Source: Tolypothrix campylonemoides VB511288
GTDB lineage: Bacteria > Cyanobacteriota > Cyanobacteriia > Cyanobacteriales > Nostocaceae
NCBI GenBank assembly: GCA_000828075.3
Contig: JXCB02000044.1
Coordinates: 169,106 to 233,105 of the forward strand
DNA: 64,000 nt
Direction: 5' to 3'
The position numbers and the translations under genes are program-made. Shown one piece after another: positions 31,833 to 40,826 of this stretch. The notes beneath the pieces are model-generated. The model did no database searches. It was not told the origin of the DNA and worked only from the letters and a program-made list of their open reading frames with translations. Numbering within the stretch: position 1 is the stretch's first letter; each line of letters starts with the position of its first letter.

Positions 31833-34800
31833 TTAAATTAACAATCGCACCTGTGAACCACTCTGTGTTTTACTCACTTCAATCCGGGCTTGAAAAGCTT
31901 CTTTGAGGTGGGGCATATGAGTTACCGTCAGGATGCAGGCAAAATCAGATGCGATCGCATTTATCGCTGCAATCAGGCGATCGCATCCTTCTGCATCTTG
32001 TGTCCCAAACCCTTCATCCACAATCAACAATTGCAACGCCGCCCCCGCCCGCTGCGCTAATAATTTCGCCAAGGCTAAACGGATTGCAAAGTTAATTCTA
32101 AACGCTTCTCCACCAGAATAAGTTTCATAAGCCCGCGTTCCTCTAGCATCAGCAATCAAGATATCCAAAGTGTCTATCAGCTTGGCATTTTTCTTGCTTG
32201 CCTTACTACTCTTTCCAGCCCTTTGTGTAACAAATTGAACGTGTAGCTGATTGGCACTCAGTCGCGAAAGTAGTTGATTTGTCTCTATTTCCAATTGCGG
32301 TAAGACATTTTCAATCATCAATGCTTGGATACCATTTTTACCAAATGCTTGTGATAATTCCTGATAAATGCGATGTTGTCGTCTTGCTTCTTGCAATTGC
32401 TGCTGCTGTTGTTCATACTGAAGTTGCAATGTTTCTAGTTGGTGAGCCTGCTGCTGCAAGCGTCCCAACTGGGCAATTTGTTCATCAAGTTGCCGTCTGC
32501 GTGATGCCAATTGCTGCTCTAATGCTGGGATTTGAGCAGATGGATTTGCTGATTCTTCAAGCTGCTGGACGATGCTTTCGATTTGGATTGCAAGTCTTTG
32601 CCGCTCAGTTAATCTCGCTTGCAAAGATACCTCTAACTCTTGTAATCTTGTTTTCAGTTGGGGATACTGCTGCTGCGCCCCTACAAGTTGTTGATAGCGT
32701 AACTGCCAAGATTGAGCTTTGCGTACAGCCATGCGAAGATTGTTATGCTCTTCTGAGACGTAACCAATTTCAGCTATGTGGCGCTCAAGAGCGGCGATTT
32801 GCCTGGCACATTCAGATTGCGTTGCTTCTTGCTGGATTCTGGTTTGTAATTGGGCAATTTGTGCCTGAATCTCTGGTTTTCGTGCTTCTATTTGCGCTTG
32901 ACGCTTTGCCGCATCTTTAATTTGGCTGAGTCTAATTTCTGACCACCGCCACCGCTCGACTTCGTTACGCGCAAGGGCGTGGTCTTGTTCATTGTAGTTG
33001 AGTTGTTGCAAATATTGTTGAAGTTCCTGGAGTTCGGCTTGGGTTTCATGAGCATAGTTACCCATTTGCAACCAGCGCTCTAATTGGTGCTTTTCAGCCA
33101 CTATTTCTTGTAGCTGTTGTTCGACATCACTTGTCGCCTGCAACTGTGCTGCCAATTGTCCCCTTTGTTCCCGTAAGGCATCATAATGAGAGAGTTCCTG
33201 TGATATTTCACGATATTCCTGCCTGAGTACCTGAATTTCTCTATCTGAAACAGCCATTCGCTCCCTAACTATCCATAACTCATCTTGTGCATCTTTGTAC
33301 TCTATTTTGGTTTTGTCTACGACACGATTCCAGTAATGTTCCTCTAGAGGACGTTCGCACAAAGGACAGATAGCATTGGGGTTCTGGAGCATTTGCAGCT
33401 TTTGCTGGAGTTCTCCCAGCAGTTTTTCAAAGTCCCGTTGATGAGCCTGCAAGCGTTCGATCAAGTGACGCCTTTCCTGTCCTTTTTCCTGGACTCGTTG
33501 TAGATAAACCCGCTTCTTCTCCAATTCCTCTATCTGTATTGCCACTTCCATCACTGCTTGTTGCAGTTGCGGTTGGCGTCTGTGCTGACGTTGCAGTTGG
33601 TTGGCTGTTGCTTCGAGTTGTTCGAGTCGAGCAACTAAACCAGCATGAGCGCGATCCAATTGGCTTTGCAATGTCGCCCGTTGTTGCAACAGGGGAGCAA
33701 CTTGCAGTTGTAACTGATCCATTTGAGTAACACGGTTGCGTGCAGCAGCAAGTTGTGCTAAAGCAGCTTCTACTTCATCTGACTTAGTGAGAGTTTGCTG
33801 AAGTTCCTGCTCTTGTTGCTGCACAGCCGCGAGTTGTGCCTCTGCGTGTTGTAATTGCCGCTCAATTTCGTTAATTTGTTTGGTGAGCTGCTGTTGCTTT
33901 TGTTGTCGTGCTTGTTGGGCGTGAGTGTATTCTTCAAATTGAGCGCCCATCGCTTCTTCTTGAGATTGCAGAACTTGGTATTCGTTGTACCCAGCTTCAA
34001 TCTCAGCTGCTTGATTTAAGAGTTCTTCTAAAGAAGAGAACTGAGAGTCAATTGCTGACTGCTCTTGTTGCAGGCGATCGCAGTCTTGAGTAAGATTCTG
34101 GTACTGCTGCCTAACAAAGTTCAGTTGTTGCTCCCAGTTTTGCCGCTGATGCTGGACAACTTGCAAACTTTGTAACTGGATATTCTCAAAAGCTTGTACC
34201 TGTTGCAGTTGGTTGATTTCGGCTTCCAAGTCGCCTTGTTTTTGGGCAATTGCTTCACCTTGTTGCAGTTGAGATTTCAGCGAATCCAAAACGCGCTCTA
34301 GTTCTTCCGTTCTTGCTTTAAACTGACGTGAGAGTTCTTTTGCCCGTTCTTCTAATTGATCATACTGATTGAGTTTTAATAACTCTGCTAATATTTCCTT
34401 ACGCTCACTAGGTCGCTTAAGCATGAATTCATCGGCACGACCTTGACGCAGGTAAGCTGAATTAATGAAAGTTTCGTAATCAAGCTTAATATGTTCTAAA
34501 ATCAAATCTTGTGTTGCCCTTACCCCTTTGCCGGTAAGTGCGCGAAACCCAGTGGGTATTTGTATTTGAAATTCCAAAGCACCACTTCCACCCCGCACTC
34601 GGGTGCGAATCACTCTATAAGTTTGCTGGTTTGCTTCAAAGATGAAATCAACTCTAACTTCTTTTGCACCTGTTTGGATAACATCATCTTCGCTAGAAGC
34701 TCTGCTTTCACCCCAAATTGCCCAAGTGATAGCTTCGAGGAGGGAAGATTTTCCAGCGCCATTGGAACCACAAATACAAGCCGTGTGTAACCCGCGAAAA

Positions 34801-34859
34801 TCTAAAGTAGCATCGCGGTAACTGAGGAAGTTTTTGAGAGTCAGTTGGATTGGAATCAT
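31833..34859 (-). CDS. sbcC: SbcC/Rad50-type DNA repair ATPase
   Basis: 1008 residues. Walker A GSNGAGKSSLLEA near residue 33, a Gln-rich coiled coil on each side of a zinc hook (CPLCERPL, near residue 497), the ABC signature YSGGEAFRINFAIR and Walker B LLIVDEGFGTQD near residue 945. With SbcD it forms an ATP-dependent nuclease that opens hairpins and trims DNA ends. No sbcD lies beside it here. The coding strand is A/G-rich over the coiled coil, which creates long shadow frames on the other strand. In a palindrome-rich genome like this one, its hairpin-cleaving role is pertinent. Confidence 0.93.
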   Translation of the reverse strand: MIPIQLTLKNFLSYRDATLDFRGLHTACICGSNGAGKSSLLEAITWAIWGESRASSEDDVIQTGAKEVRVDFIFEANQQTYRVIRTRVRGGSGALEFQIQIPTGFRALTGKGVRATQDLILEHIKLDYETFINSAYLRQGRADEFMLKRPSERKEILAELLKLNQYDQLEERAKELSRQFKARTEELERVLDSLKSQLQQGEAIAQKQGDLEAEINQLQQVQAFENIQLQSLQVVQHQRQNWEQQLNFVRQQYQNLTQDCDRLQQEQSAIDSQFSSLEELLNQAAEIEAGYNEYQVLQSQEEAMGAQFEEYTHAQQARQQKQQQLTKQINEIERQLQHAEAQLAAVQQQEQELQQTLTKSDEVEAALAQLAAARNRVTQMDQLQLQVAPLLQQRATLQSQLDRAHAGLVARLEQLEATANQLQRQHRRQPQLQQAVMEVAIQIEELEKKRVYLQRVQEKGQERRHLIERLQAHQRDFEKLLGELQQKLQMLQNPNAICPLCERPLEEHYWNRVVDKTKIEYKDAQDELWIVRERMAVSDREIQVLRQEYREISQELSHYDALREQRGQLAAQLQATSDVEQQLQEIVAEKHQLERWLQMGNYAHETQAELQELQQYLQQLNYNEQDHALARNEVERWRWSEIRLSQIKDAAKRQAQIEARKPEIQAQIAQLQTRIQQEATQSECARQIAALERHIAEIGYVSEEHNNLRMAVRKAQSWQLRYQQLVGAQQQYPQLKTRLQELEVSLQARLTERQRLAIQIESIVQQLEESANPSAQIPALEQQLASRRRQLDEQIAQLGRLQQQAHQLETLQLQYEQQQQQLQEARRQHRIYQELSQAFGKNGIQALMIENVLPQLEIETNQLLSRLSANQLHVQFVTQRAGKSSKASKKNAKLIDTLDILIADARGTRAYETYSGGEAFRINFAIRLALAKLLAQRAGAALQLLIVDEGFGTQDAEGCDRLIAAINAIASDFACILTVTHMPHLKEAFQARIEVSKTQSGSQVRLLI

Positions 34860-35349
34860 CGAGGATTGGGCGCTAGACCTTTTTTTAAGAAATAACAGTA
34901 CATATGCTCTTTTTGTTAGTTTAGCTAGCTAAAAATAATGTTTCTAGTATTTAACACCTTAAGTTAACGAATGTTAACAATATAATGAGTGTTTTTTTCA
35001 TATTAGGCAAACATTTTTTACTACAAGTGTGGAAAAATTCATCTTTCCTGCGGTTCTTTCCTTTTTGCCTTCCATAAACAAGAAGTTTGTTTGATTCTTT
35101 AAACGCTTTACAGATGAGGAGGATGACGTGAAAAAAGAGGGGGGAAAGGGGGACAAGGGAAATTCTCCTTGTTCCCTCTCGCCTACTTTTAATTAAGAAG
35201 GGGGGTAGTGGCAAATAAAATTTGCCAGGATTTTCTGCTGATGGTAGACGAACGCTTGTGTGCATCATAAAAAAACAAACCCGTTTGTTTGTGCAGGTTT
35301 AGTTTTACAAGCAGCGACTTCTAGTTACAAAGGCGTATTTTGGTGATTC
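34860..35349. other. gene-free stretch between sbcC and a small membrane gene
   Basis: A/T-rich with a G-rich patch near 35135-35165 (GGGGGGAAAGGGGGACAAGG), which creates a spurious minus-strand frame of 105 codons. A terminator-like hairpin sits at 35266-35292. I see no conserved protein or RNA. Confidence 0.45.
35266..35292 (-). terminator. intrinsic terminator for the minus-strand small membrane gene
   Basis: Read on the minus strand, ACAAACAAAC-GG-GTTTGTTT is followed directly by a T-run. It begins about 58 bp after the stop of the gene at 35350. The stem is A/T-rich, so strength is uncertain. Confidence 0.55.
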
Positions 35350-35547
35350 CTAATTCCGTTCAGTCTCATTTAACCTAGAGCGTGGTATCAAAAGTCCAAC
35401 ATATGTACCCACAGCAAATTTTGTTAAATCCAGGAATTGAGGACGGCTTTTCTCGTCGATAACTGCGAGAGTAAGAGAACCAATCACGGTAATCAGCATA
35501 ACAATACCCAGCACTTCATCTTTGGAAAGAAACTTTTTGGATAACAT
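35350..35547 (-). CDS. small one- or two-helix membrane protein
   Basis: 65 residues. A hydrophobic helix (VLGIVMLITVIGSLTLAVID) and a second, weaker one (LTKFAVGTYVGLLIP) are separated by a polar segment, with basic residues at the ends. GGTGGAG lies 8 nt before the ATG and a terminator-like hairpin follows the stop, which supports a real gene. Family not recognised; phage-holin-like topology is possible but there are no phage genes nearby. Confidence 0.6.
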   Translation of the reverse strand: MLSKKFLSKDEVLGIVMLITVIGSLTLAVIDEKSRPQFLDLTKFAVGTYVGLLIPRSRLNETERN

Positions 35548-35701
35548 CTACTTACTCCACCAATTGCTACATCCCTAGCTTTACAAGTGTGTGGTTGCGG
35601 AAAGATTGCATACAGGTTTGAGTGATGGGTGAGTTGTGCATGAGAACGGGATGATTTGAAATTTTCGCAGGTACAATCGATACAAGTGTTGTGGTTCAAC
35701 T

Positions 35702-38056
35702 ATGACAGGGCGAGACTCCTTCGGAGTCGCTTCGCGAACGCTTTGCTGTTCGACTGAAGGTATCGAAAAGGCAAGAAAAGCTTTAATCCGCTTCTCTTTG
35801 ACTCAAAAGGCATTAGCAGAGGATTTAGGAGTCACACGCCAGCCTATTGGCAAGTTTTTTACAGGTAAGCCTGTTGACCGCAATCTTTTTATACGGATTT
35901 GCGAAGCCTTGGAGCTAGACTGGGAAGAAGTAGTTGCTGAACTACCCAACGACGCAGAGGTAAAAGCTAGTCAAGACAGCAGCTTTGATATTGATATAGA
36001 TGCGCTCATGCAAGCGGTACGCGAAAAGATAAAACCCCTCATACAAGAACGCTGCGATATAATGCGCGTGCTGGAAATGACTCAGCCAATGGGGTTGAAT
36101 GACATTTACACCAACGTCAATATCCTAGAGAAAATCACCGGACGGCGGCGGTTAGAAATCGATAAATTACTGCAAGAGTGTGAATACGAAGATTTTGACC
36201 GTTTGGGACTGGATAGAATTACTCAAGAAAGAGTGCCAGGACTGGAGGCGGTAAATAAACATTCCAAGCTGATGATTTTGGGGAAACCAGGGGCAGGTAA
36301 AACCACGTTTTTGAAATATCTAGCGATTCAGTGCATTGGAGGCGAGTTTAATTCTCATCTTGTGCCGATTTTTATCACCCTCAAAGACTTTGCTGAAGCT
36401 GCAAATAAACCAGGATTACTGCAATATATTACTCTTCTTGTGGGGCAGGCGTCTCGCCTGCCTTTATTGCAGGGCGGGCAGGATGCCCACCCCACAAATA
36501 CTTTATTAATTGAAAAATTATTAAGTCAGGGTAGAATACTAATTCTCCTTGATGGCTTGGATGAAGTTAGAGAAGAGGACAGCCAACGCATATTAAAAGA
36601 AATTAGTGATTTTTCCAACCAATCTAGAGACAATCACTTTGTCATTACCTCCCGTATTGCTGCGCGGGAATATACCTTTGAGAAGTTCACAGAGGTAGAA
36701 GTTGCAGATTTTGATGATGAACAAATTTCTACCTTTGCAAACAATTGGTTTAAGGATAAAGCTGTAAAAGCAGAAAGTTTTCTTAAACGCCTCGAAGACA
36801 ATCACCGAATCAAAGAAATCGCCGCAAGTCCGCTGCTGCTGACGCTGCTATGTTTGGCATTTGAAGAGTCAGGAGATTTTCCCGCAAATCGTTCTGAACT
36901 CTACAAAGAAGGACTGGATGTATTGTTGAAAAAATGGGATGCCAAACGCGGAATTCAGCGCGATCTAATTTACAAAAAGCTGTCAGTCCAGCGCAAGGAA
37001 GATTTACTCAGCAAAATTGCCCTGACTACATTTAAGGGCGGTGATTATTTCTTCAAGCAGAAAGTTGCAGAACAATATATAACAGAATACATCCGCAATT
37101 TACCAGATGCTAATACTGACCTGGAAGCTTTGCAACTGGACAGTGAAAGAGTTTTGAAGTCAATTGAAGCACAACACGGGCTATTGGTGGAACGGGCAAA
37201 GGGTATTTACTCGTTTTCCCATTTGACATTTCACGAGTATTTCACGGCTAGAGAAATTGTTGTTGGGAAACAGTCATCAGATGAGGCGTTGCAAAATCTG
37301 GTTAGGCACCTCACTGAGAAACGCTGGCGGGAAGTCTTTTTGCTAGCGGTTGGGATGTCGCCAAGTGCAGATTGTCTGTTGCTGTTGATGAAAGAGAAAG
37401 TTGATGCGCTGGTAGCAGTTGATGAAAAGTTACAGCAGTTCCTGATGTGGATTTGCCAAAAATCTGATTCACTGGAGGGTTCCTACAAGCTAGCTGCTGT
37501 TCGGGCTTTTTACTTTGCCCGGTATCTTGGCTGCAACCTCAATCTCACCCTCGCCCGAAATCTCGAACCCACCCTTGTCCACAACCTCGAACCCTTCCCG
37601 GAGCATGACCTAGTTCGCGACCTTGACCACTCCCTCGCCTTCAACTACGCCCGTGACCATGCTCGCGACTTTGCTCTCACCCTCACCTTCAACCTAGCTG
37701 TTATCCTCACTCGCGACATAGACCTAATACTGAAGCAAGCATTGCAACAACTGAGTCAGCAACTACCAGATCCACGTAGTAAGGAGGAGATAATTAAGCA
37801 ATGGTGGGAAGCTAACGGTCGTGCTTGGACTGAGCAATTAAGAGCAGTGATGATTAAGTATCGCAACATTGGTCATGATTGGCAATTCAGCGAACAGCAG
37901 GAGGAATTGCTAATACAGTATTATGACGCAAATAAATTGCTGGTAGATTGCCTAAATAGCGATTGTTATGTTAGCCGTGAGGTGCGACAGAAAATAGAGG
38001 ATGAATTGTTATTACCAATTGCAGAGATTAACAAGCGTCAGCAAGAGATTTTGTAG
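35702..38056 (+). CDS. HTH-NACHT NTPase (bacterial NLR-like)
   Basis: 784 residues. An N-terminal helix-turn-helix (SLTQKALAEDLGVTRQPIGK, residues 35-55) is followed by a linker and a NACHT NTPase: Walker A GKPGAGKTTFLK near 194, Walker B ILILLDGLDEV near 280, VITSRIAAREY and SPLLLTLLCLAFEE. FSHLTFHEYFTAREI marks the winged-helix end. The C-terminus has leucine-spaced repeats (LTLARNLEPTLVHNLEPF ... HDLVRDLDHSLAFN). NACHT proteins are STAND ATPases; several bacterial ones defend against phage, so a sensing role is plausible. Two palindromic repeats are translated in frame, at codons 4-17 and 246-266. Confidence 0.9.
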   Translation: MTGRDSFGVASRTLCCSTEGIEKARKALIRFSLTQKALAEDLGVTRQPIGKFFTGKPVDRNLFIRICEALELDWEEVVAELPNDAEVKASQDSSFDIDIDALMQAVREKIKPLIQERCDIMRVLEMTQPMGLNDIYTNVNILEKITGRRRLEIDKLLQECEYEDFDRLGLDRITQERVPGLEAVNKHSKLMILGKPGAGKTTFLKYLAIQCIGGEFNSHLVPIFITLKDFAEAANKPGLLQYITLLVGQASRLPLLQGGQDAHPTNTLLIEKLLSQGRILILLDGLDEVREEDSQRILKEISDFSNQSRDNHFVITSRIAAREYTFEKFTEVEVADFDDEQISTFANNWFKDKAVKAESFLKRLEDNHRIKEIAASPLLLTLLCLAFEESGDFPANRSELYKEGLDVLLKKWDAKRGIQRDLIYKKLSVQRKEDLLSKIALTTFKGGDYFFKQKVAEQYITEYIRNLPDANTDLEALQLDSERVLKSIEAQHGLLVERAKGIYSFSHLTFHEYFTAREIVVGKQSSDEALQNLVRHLTEKRWREVFLLAVGMSPSADCLLLLMKEKVDALVAVDEKLQQFLMWICQKSDSLEGSYKLAAVRAFYFARYLGCNLNLTLARNLEPTLVHNLEPFPEHDLVRDLDHSLAFNYARDHARDFALTLTFNLAVILTRDIDLILKQALQQLSQQLPDPRSKEEIIKQWWEANGRAWTEQLRAVMIKYRNIGHDWQFSEQQEELLIQYYDANKLLVDCLNSDCYVSREVRQKIEDELLLPIAEINKRQQEIL
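35709..35740. repeat. palindromic repeat at the 5' end of the NACHT gene
   Basis: GACTCCTTCGGAGTC followed by GCTTCGCGAACGC. It encodes residues 4-13 (DSFGVASRT). The same units recur, reversed, at 39675-39695. Related NACHT proteins, as I recall them, pass from the start to the helix before the HTH with only a few residues, so this is an insertion. Confidence 0.6.
36440..36495. repeat. palindromic repeat inside the NACHT ATPase domain
   Basis: GTGGGGCAGGCG-TC-TCGCCTGCC and GGGCGGGCAGGATGCCCACCCCAC form nested dyads bounded by GTGGGG/CCCCAC. It is translated as GQASRLPLLQGGQDAHPT between the Walker A and Walker B motifs. This is a common intergenic repeat type in cyanobacteria, here kept in frame. 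Confidence 0.75.
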
Positions 38057-38123
38057 CACATGGGGCAAATGATTTGTCTGGTGCATTCCACTTAAGAAAA
38101 AATACCAAGCGATTAGAAATCGC

Positions 38124-38381
38124 GGCTATACAAACAAAGTGCGCCTACGCGCACTCAATAATACATAGCCTGCGTAGGCACAGAGAAATCCTGCAGCCGG
38201 TTTCCCGCGCCCTGGGAACTGATATCAAATCCGTTTGTATCGGAATGATTTCTCCATGATTTCTCCTTGCTTTCTCTCTGCGCCCTCAGCGTCTCTGCGG
38301 TTTTTTTATGATTCAGATGCTACCGGATTTGATATGAGCGCAAAGCGCACGCTACGCGAACGGAGCTTTGCTTGTATAGCC
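38124..38381. repeat. outer repeat with GGCTATACAAACAAAG ends
   Basis: GGCTATACAAACAAAG at the left pairs with GGCTATACAAGCAAAG read inward from the right (15 of 16). Flanking strings GATTAGAAATCGC and CCAGACTTCCAGTCTAAGG are the usual companions of this Nostocales repeat. Inside are a GCCTACGC/GCGTAGGC dyad and a second element at 38222-38335. Confidence 0.7.
38222..38335. mobile_element. 114-bp MITE nested in the outer repeat
   Basis: ATATCAAATCCG at both ends in inverted orientation. The interior contains the CTCTGCGCC...CTCTGCGG string also found inside the MITE at 59586. The ends resemble ATATCAAGTCCGG beside the IS630 transposase remnant at 63.6 kb, so it may be a non-autonomous relative. 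Confidence 0.7.
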
Positions 38382-38840
38382 CCAGACTTCCAGTCTAAGG
38401 GCGTGGCAATACTGGACGTTCACGATTTTCTTTGTGTTCTACGAATTTACGGCAAAGCAATAAGCTCATTGCTTATCTTTGTATAAACAACAGGTGTATC
38501 AGTATCATACTCTCCCATCACAAGAAATTAACATTACAATAGAAAGTAAGAGATTGCAATTTGCCTTACTCCCCCTATTACTAGGCATACATCGCCAGAT
38601 ATAGATCATGTAAAAATCTTCAGGAACCATTTCACAAACTTTGCGTCATATACATCCTTCGTTACTATTCTCTAGCGCCAAAAAGCGGTATAAGAATAAA
38701 GAGGAACAATTGCAAATTATTACCGTCATCAAATCGATTTTAGCCTCGGAATACGCCTAGCGACAGGTTTAAAAAAAGCCAGAAACAATCTCAGTAACAG
38801 CACGTCAAACATATTAAGAAAGAAACAAAAAGGCTCTGCT

Positions 38841-39527
38841 ATGACTCACTTGAATCGTTGGAAAACTGGAACCGCTGCACTCATGGCAATGGCAATGACA
38901 ACAGGAGCCATTGCACCCATGTTTGTCTCTGCTCCCGCTTCTGCACAATCAATCTTTCGCGGTCAAACCCAAACCCAATCAGGAACAGTTTCAATTCCTG
39001 CTGGAGTCACACTTCCAGTCACCTATGACAAAGATAAAATTGTTGTCACTCCTGATGAAACTGCACCCATAAAGCTGAAGGTGGCAAGAAACATTGTAGA
39101 TAGGGCAGGAAATGTATTGATTCCAGAAGGAACCGAAATTGATGGACAATTGCAACCAATAACCAGAAATGGTGTCAAAGGGACTTATTTTGTAGCGCAA
39201 GAGTTACTGCTTCCTAATGGTAATCGGCAGTCTATTAATGCAACTTCTCAAATCATTACCAGAAAGGAAACAATCAGCAAAGGAGCTAAAACTGGTACCA
39301 TTCTGCAAGATGCTGCTATTGGTGCAGGTGCTGCTAGTGTCATTTCACTGCTGACAGGTAACCGCAGAATTGAAGCTTTAGAGCCTATAATCGGTGCGGG
39401 TGCTGGTGCTGCAGCAAGCGTTCTATTACGGCGCAACAAAGCTGACGTTCTGGTTGTTGAACCCCAAAGAGGAGATTTGAATCTCGTACTGCGCTCTAAT
39501 TTGTTAGTATCTCGTGGCTATTACTAG
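38841..39527 (+). CDS. secreted protein, paralogue of the SLH protein's C-terminal domain
   Basis: 228 residues. Signal peptide: basic start then TAALMAMAMTTGAIAPMFVS and cleavage after ASAQS-like ASA. The mature domain contains VSIPAGVTLPVTYDKDKIVV, DETAPIKLKVARNIVDRAGN, VLIPEGTEIDGQLQP and INATSQIITRKETISKGAKT, then a glycine/alanine-rich hydrophobic stretch (IGAGAASVISLL). The same succession is present in the C-terminal 200 residues of the SLH protein at 40827. The fold resembles TrbI/VirB10-like beta domains but no conjugation genes are near. Exported, function unknown. Confidence 0.75.
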   Translation: MTHLNRWKTGTAALMAMAMTTGAIAPMFVSAPASAQSIFRGQTQTQSGTVSIPAGVTLPVTYDKDKIVVTPDETAPIKLKVARNIVDRAGNVLIPEGTEIDGQLQPITRNGVKGTYFVAQELLLPNGNRQSINATSQIITRKETISKGAKTGTILQDAAIGAGAASVISLLTGNRRIEALEPIIGAGAGAAASVLLRRNKADVLVVEPQRGDLNLVLRSNLLVSRGYY

Positions 39528-39544
39528 GCTAATCTTAATTTAGA

Positions 39545-39830
39545 TTGTGCGCCTTATTAATTGCCAGTGCGATCGCCTCCGGCACTGTTCCTTGCCGAAT
39601 CGCCCTTCCTTTGCTTCCAAGACACTTTGCGCCAAGAGTGCGATCGCGCCTTGCGCGGCTCCCTTCAGGAGCATCGCGAAGCGACTCCGAAGGAGTATCA
39701 CCCGTATACTACCAAGGGGTTGCCAGAAGAGCAACCCCTCCTCTGTTTGTACAAGGAGACAGAGCAAGTAGGACGCGCTTCGTACAATCACGAAGAGCAA
39801 CGCCGCAGGCGCATTGCCACTTCTAACTAA
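39545..39830. repeat. HIP1 and GC-rich short-repeat cluster
   Basis: GTGCGATCGC units, a CGCGAAGCGACTCCGAAGGAG unit (reverse of the one at 35709), and a hairpin GGGGTTGC...GCAACCCC at 39717-39743. Three plus-strand frames are simultaneously open over it, which reflects composition, not coding. Confidence 0.6.
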
Positions 39831-40211
39831 AGTGTGTCGCTTGATTTTTCAGTCATGAAAGTTCCGTACTCGTACCTATACGAAGTTGCTTTCCCCTGTC
39901 TTAATATTCTTTTCGACACCTAATATAGAAATGCAATCAGGTGGGTTGCTCTACAGCTGTCTGTTGCCAATAAATTGTACTGTTGTGTTGAGCTAGAGAT
40001 GGTAACACAAGACTTGACCCCACTTCTAACCCCTCGCAATTTGCTCTCTTGCAAAGGAAATACTTCCCTGTTTTGAGCTTAGTGAAAGGGAGTTTGGAAG
40101 GATGAAGTTTTTTATCGTTCTAGGTAGCATCACATAAAAATTTTTAATTCTTTTGCAACTATTCTGTCGATGGCACGTCTTACTTAATAAGCTGGGTGGA
40201 AATAGTTTTTA

Positions 40212-40551
40212 ACCAGGGTTATTTCATTCTTCCTCTACTCGCTGTGGAACTTAATACCGTTTCTATATGAAGATGCATAGAAAGAACCCCACCGCCTGCG
40301 GCACCTCCCCAAGGCATCGGAGAGGTTAGGAGGGGTAAAAATAATGTGCAGCTTTACAAAAAATTGGTATAAGTTCCACAGCTAATAGCTTAAGTCGGTT
40401 TTAACAGACTCAAATTCTGAGTTTTAGGAGGCACTGCGCCCTTGGGGGTTCCCCCGAGTGTACAAAGTGCCGTTTCGTTTTAACGGACTTCGGCTATTAG
40501 CCCGGAAGTTTATTTCTGGGCGGGTGGTGCATAGAATGAAATAGCCCTGGT
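40212..40551. repeat. composite nested repeat bounded by a 19-bp inverted repeat
   Basis: ACCAGGGTTATTTCATTCT and its near-exact inverse (one mismatch) bound 340 bp. Inside are an inverted pair GCTGTGGAACTTA (40241 and 40370-40382), another inverted pair CTAATAGC...AAGTC-GTT, and a double-stem repeat at 40430-40471. Non-coding. It looks like an old MITE repeatedly hit by other repeats. Confidence 0.75.
40430..40471. repeat. double-stem palindromic repeat
   Basis: Outer arms GGCACT and AGTGCC; inner stem TGGGGG-tt-CCCCCg. Same architecture as the copies at 7784, 50852 and 59255 with different but complementary outer arms. Confidence 0.7.
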
Positions 40552-40826
40552 ATTTAAATTGGCAAAACACATAGGAAAATCTTGACTGAAGAAAGTCTCA
40601 AGGATGAAAGAAAAAAGAAAGATAGAAATAAAGTAATTTGACTTTTTTTCTACTTTATTTTTCACATTTTGCCTTCATTTCAGGCTTGAGATTTTATACT
40701 TTCAATGACTGTTATAGCCAAATGAAACTATTAACCAAAGCCATAACGATTTAGGAACTTCCTAACTCAAATATAGTCGAATTAACAATCAGAAAAGAGC
40801 AGATTTTTTTGGGGAGTGAGGATATA

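Larger units (their letters stand above)
38057..38840. other. gene-free stretch dominated by nested repeats
   Basis: Nested MITE-like repeats occupy 38124-38381. The rest (38480-38840) is A/T-rich and precedes the secreted-protein gene at 38841; AAGAAAGAAACAAAAAGGC before that ATG offers only a weak ribosome site. No other gene is seen. Confidence 0.5.
39528..40826. other. 1.3-kb intergenic region with two repeat blocks
   Basis: Contains the HIP1 repeat cluster 39545-39830, A/T-rich unique DNA, the composite repeat 40212-40551, and an upstream region of the SLH gene in which GAGTGAGGAT provides the ribosome site for ATG 40827. The small overlapping frames between 39545 and 39830 are repeat-derived and not genes. 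Confidence 0.5.

Noticed and set aside
32279..32920. 213-codon frame antisense to sbcC
   Set aside because: Mirror of the Gln/Leu-rich coiled coil; the sbcC frame is unambiguous.
34951..35268. 105-codon minus-strand frame upstream of sbcC
   Set aside because: Depends on a G-rich patch and lacks conserved sequence or ribosome site.
39545..39830. Three overlapping plus-strand frames
   Set aside because: All three frames are open at once over HIP1 and palindromic repeats; composition artefact.
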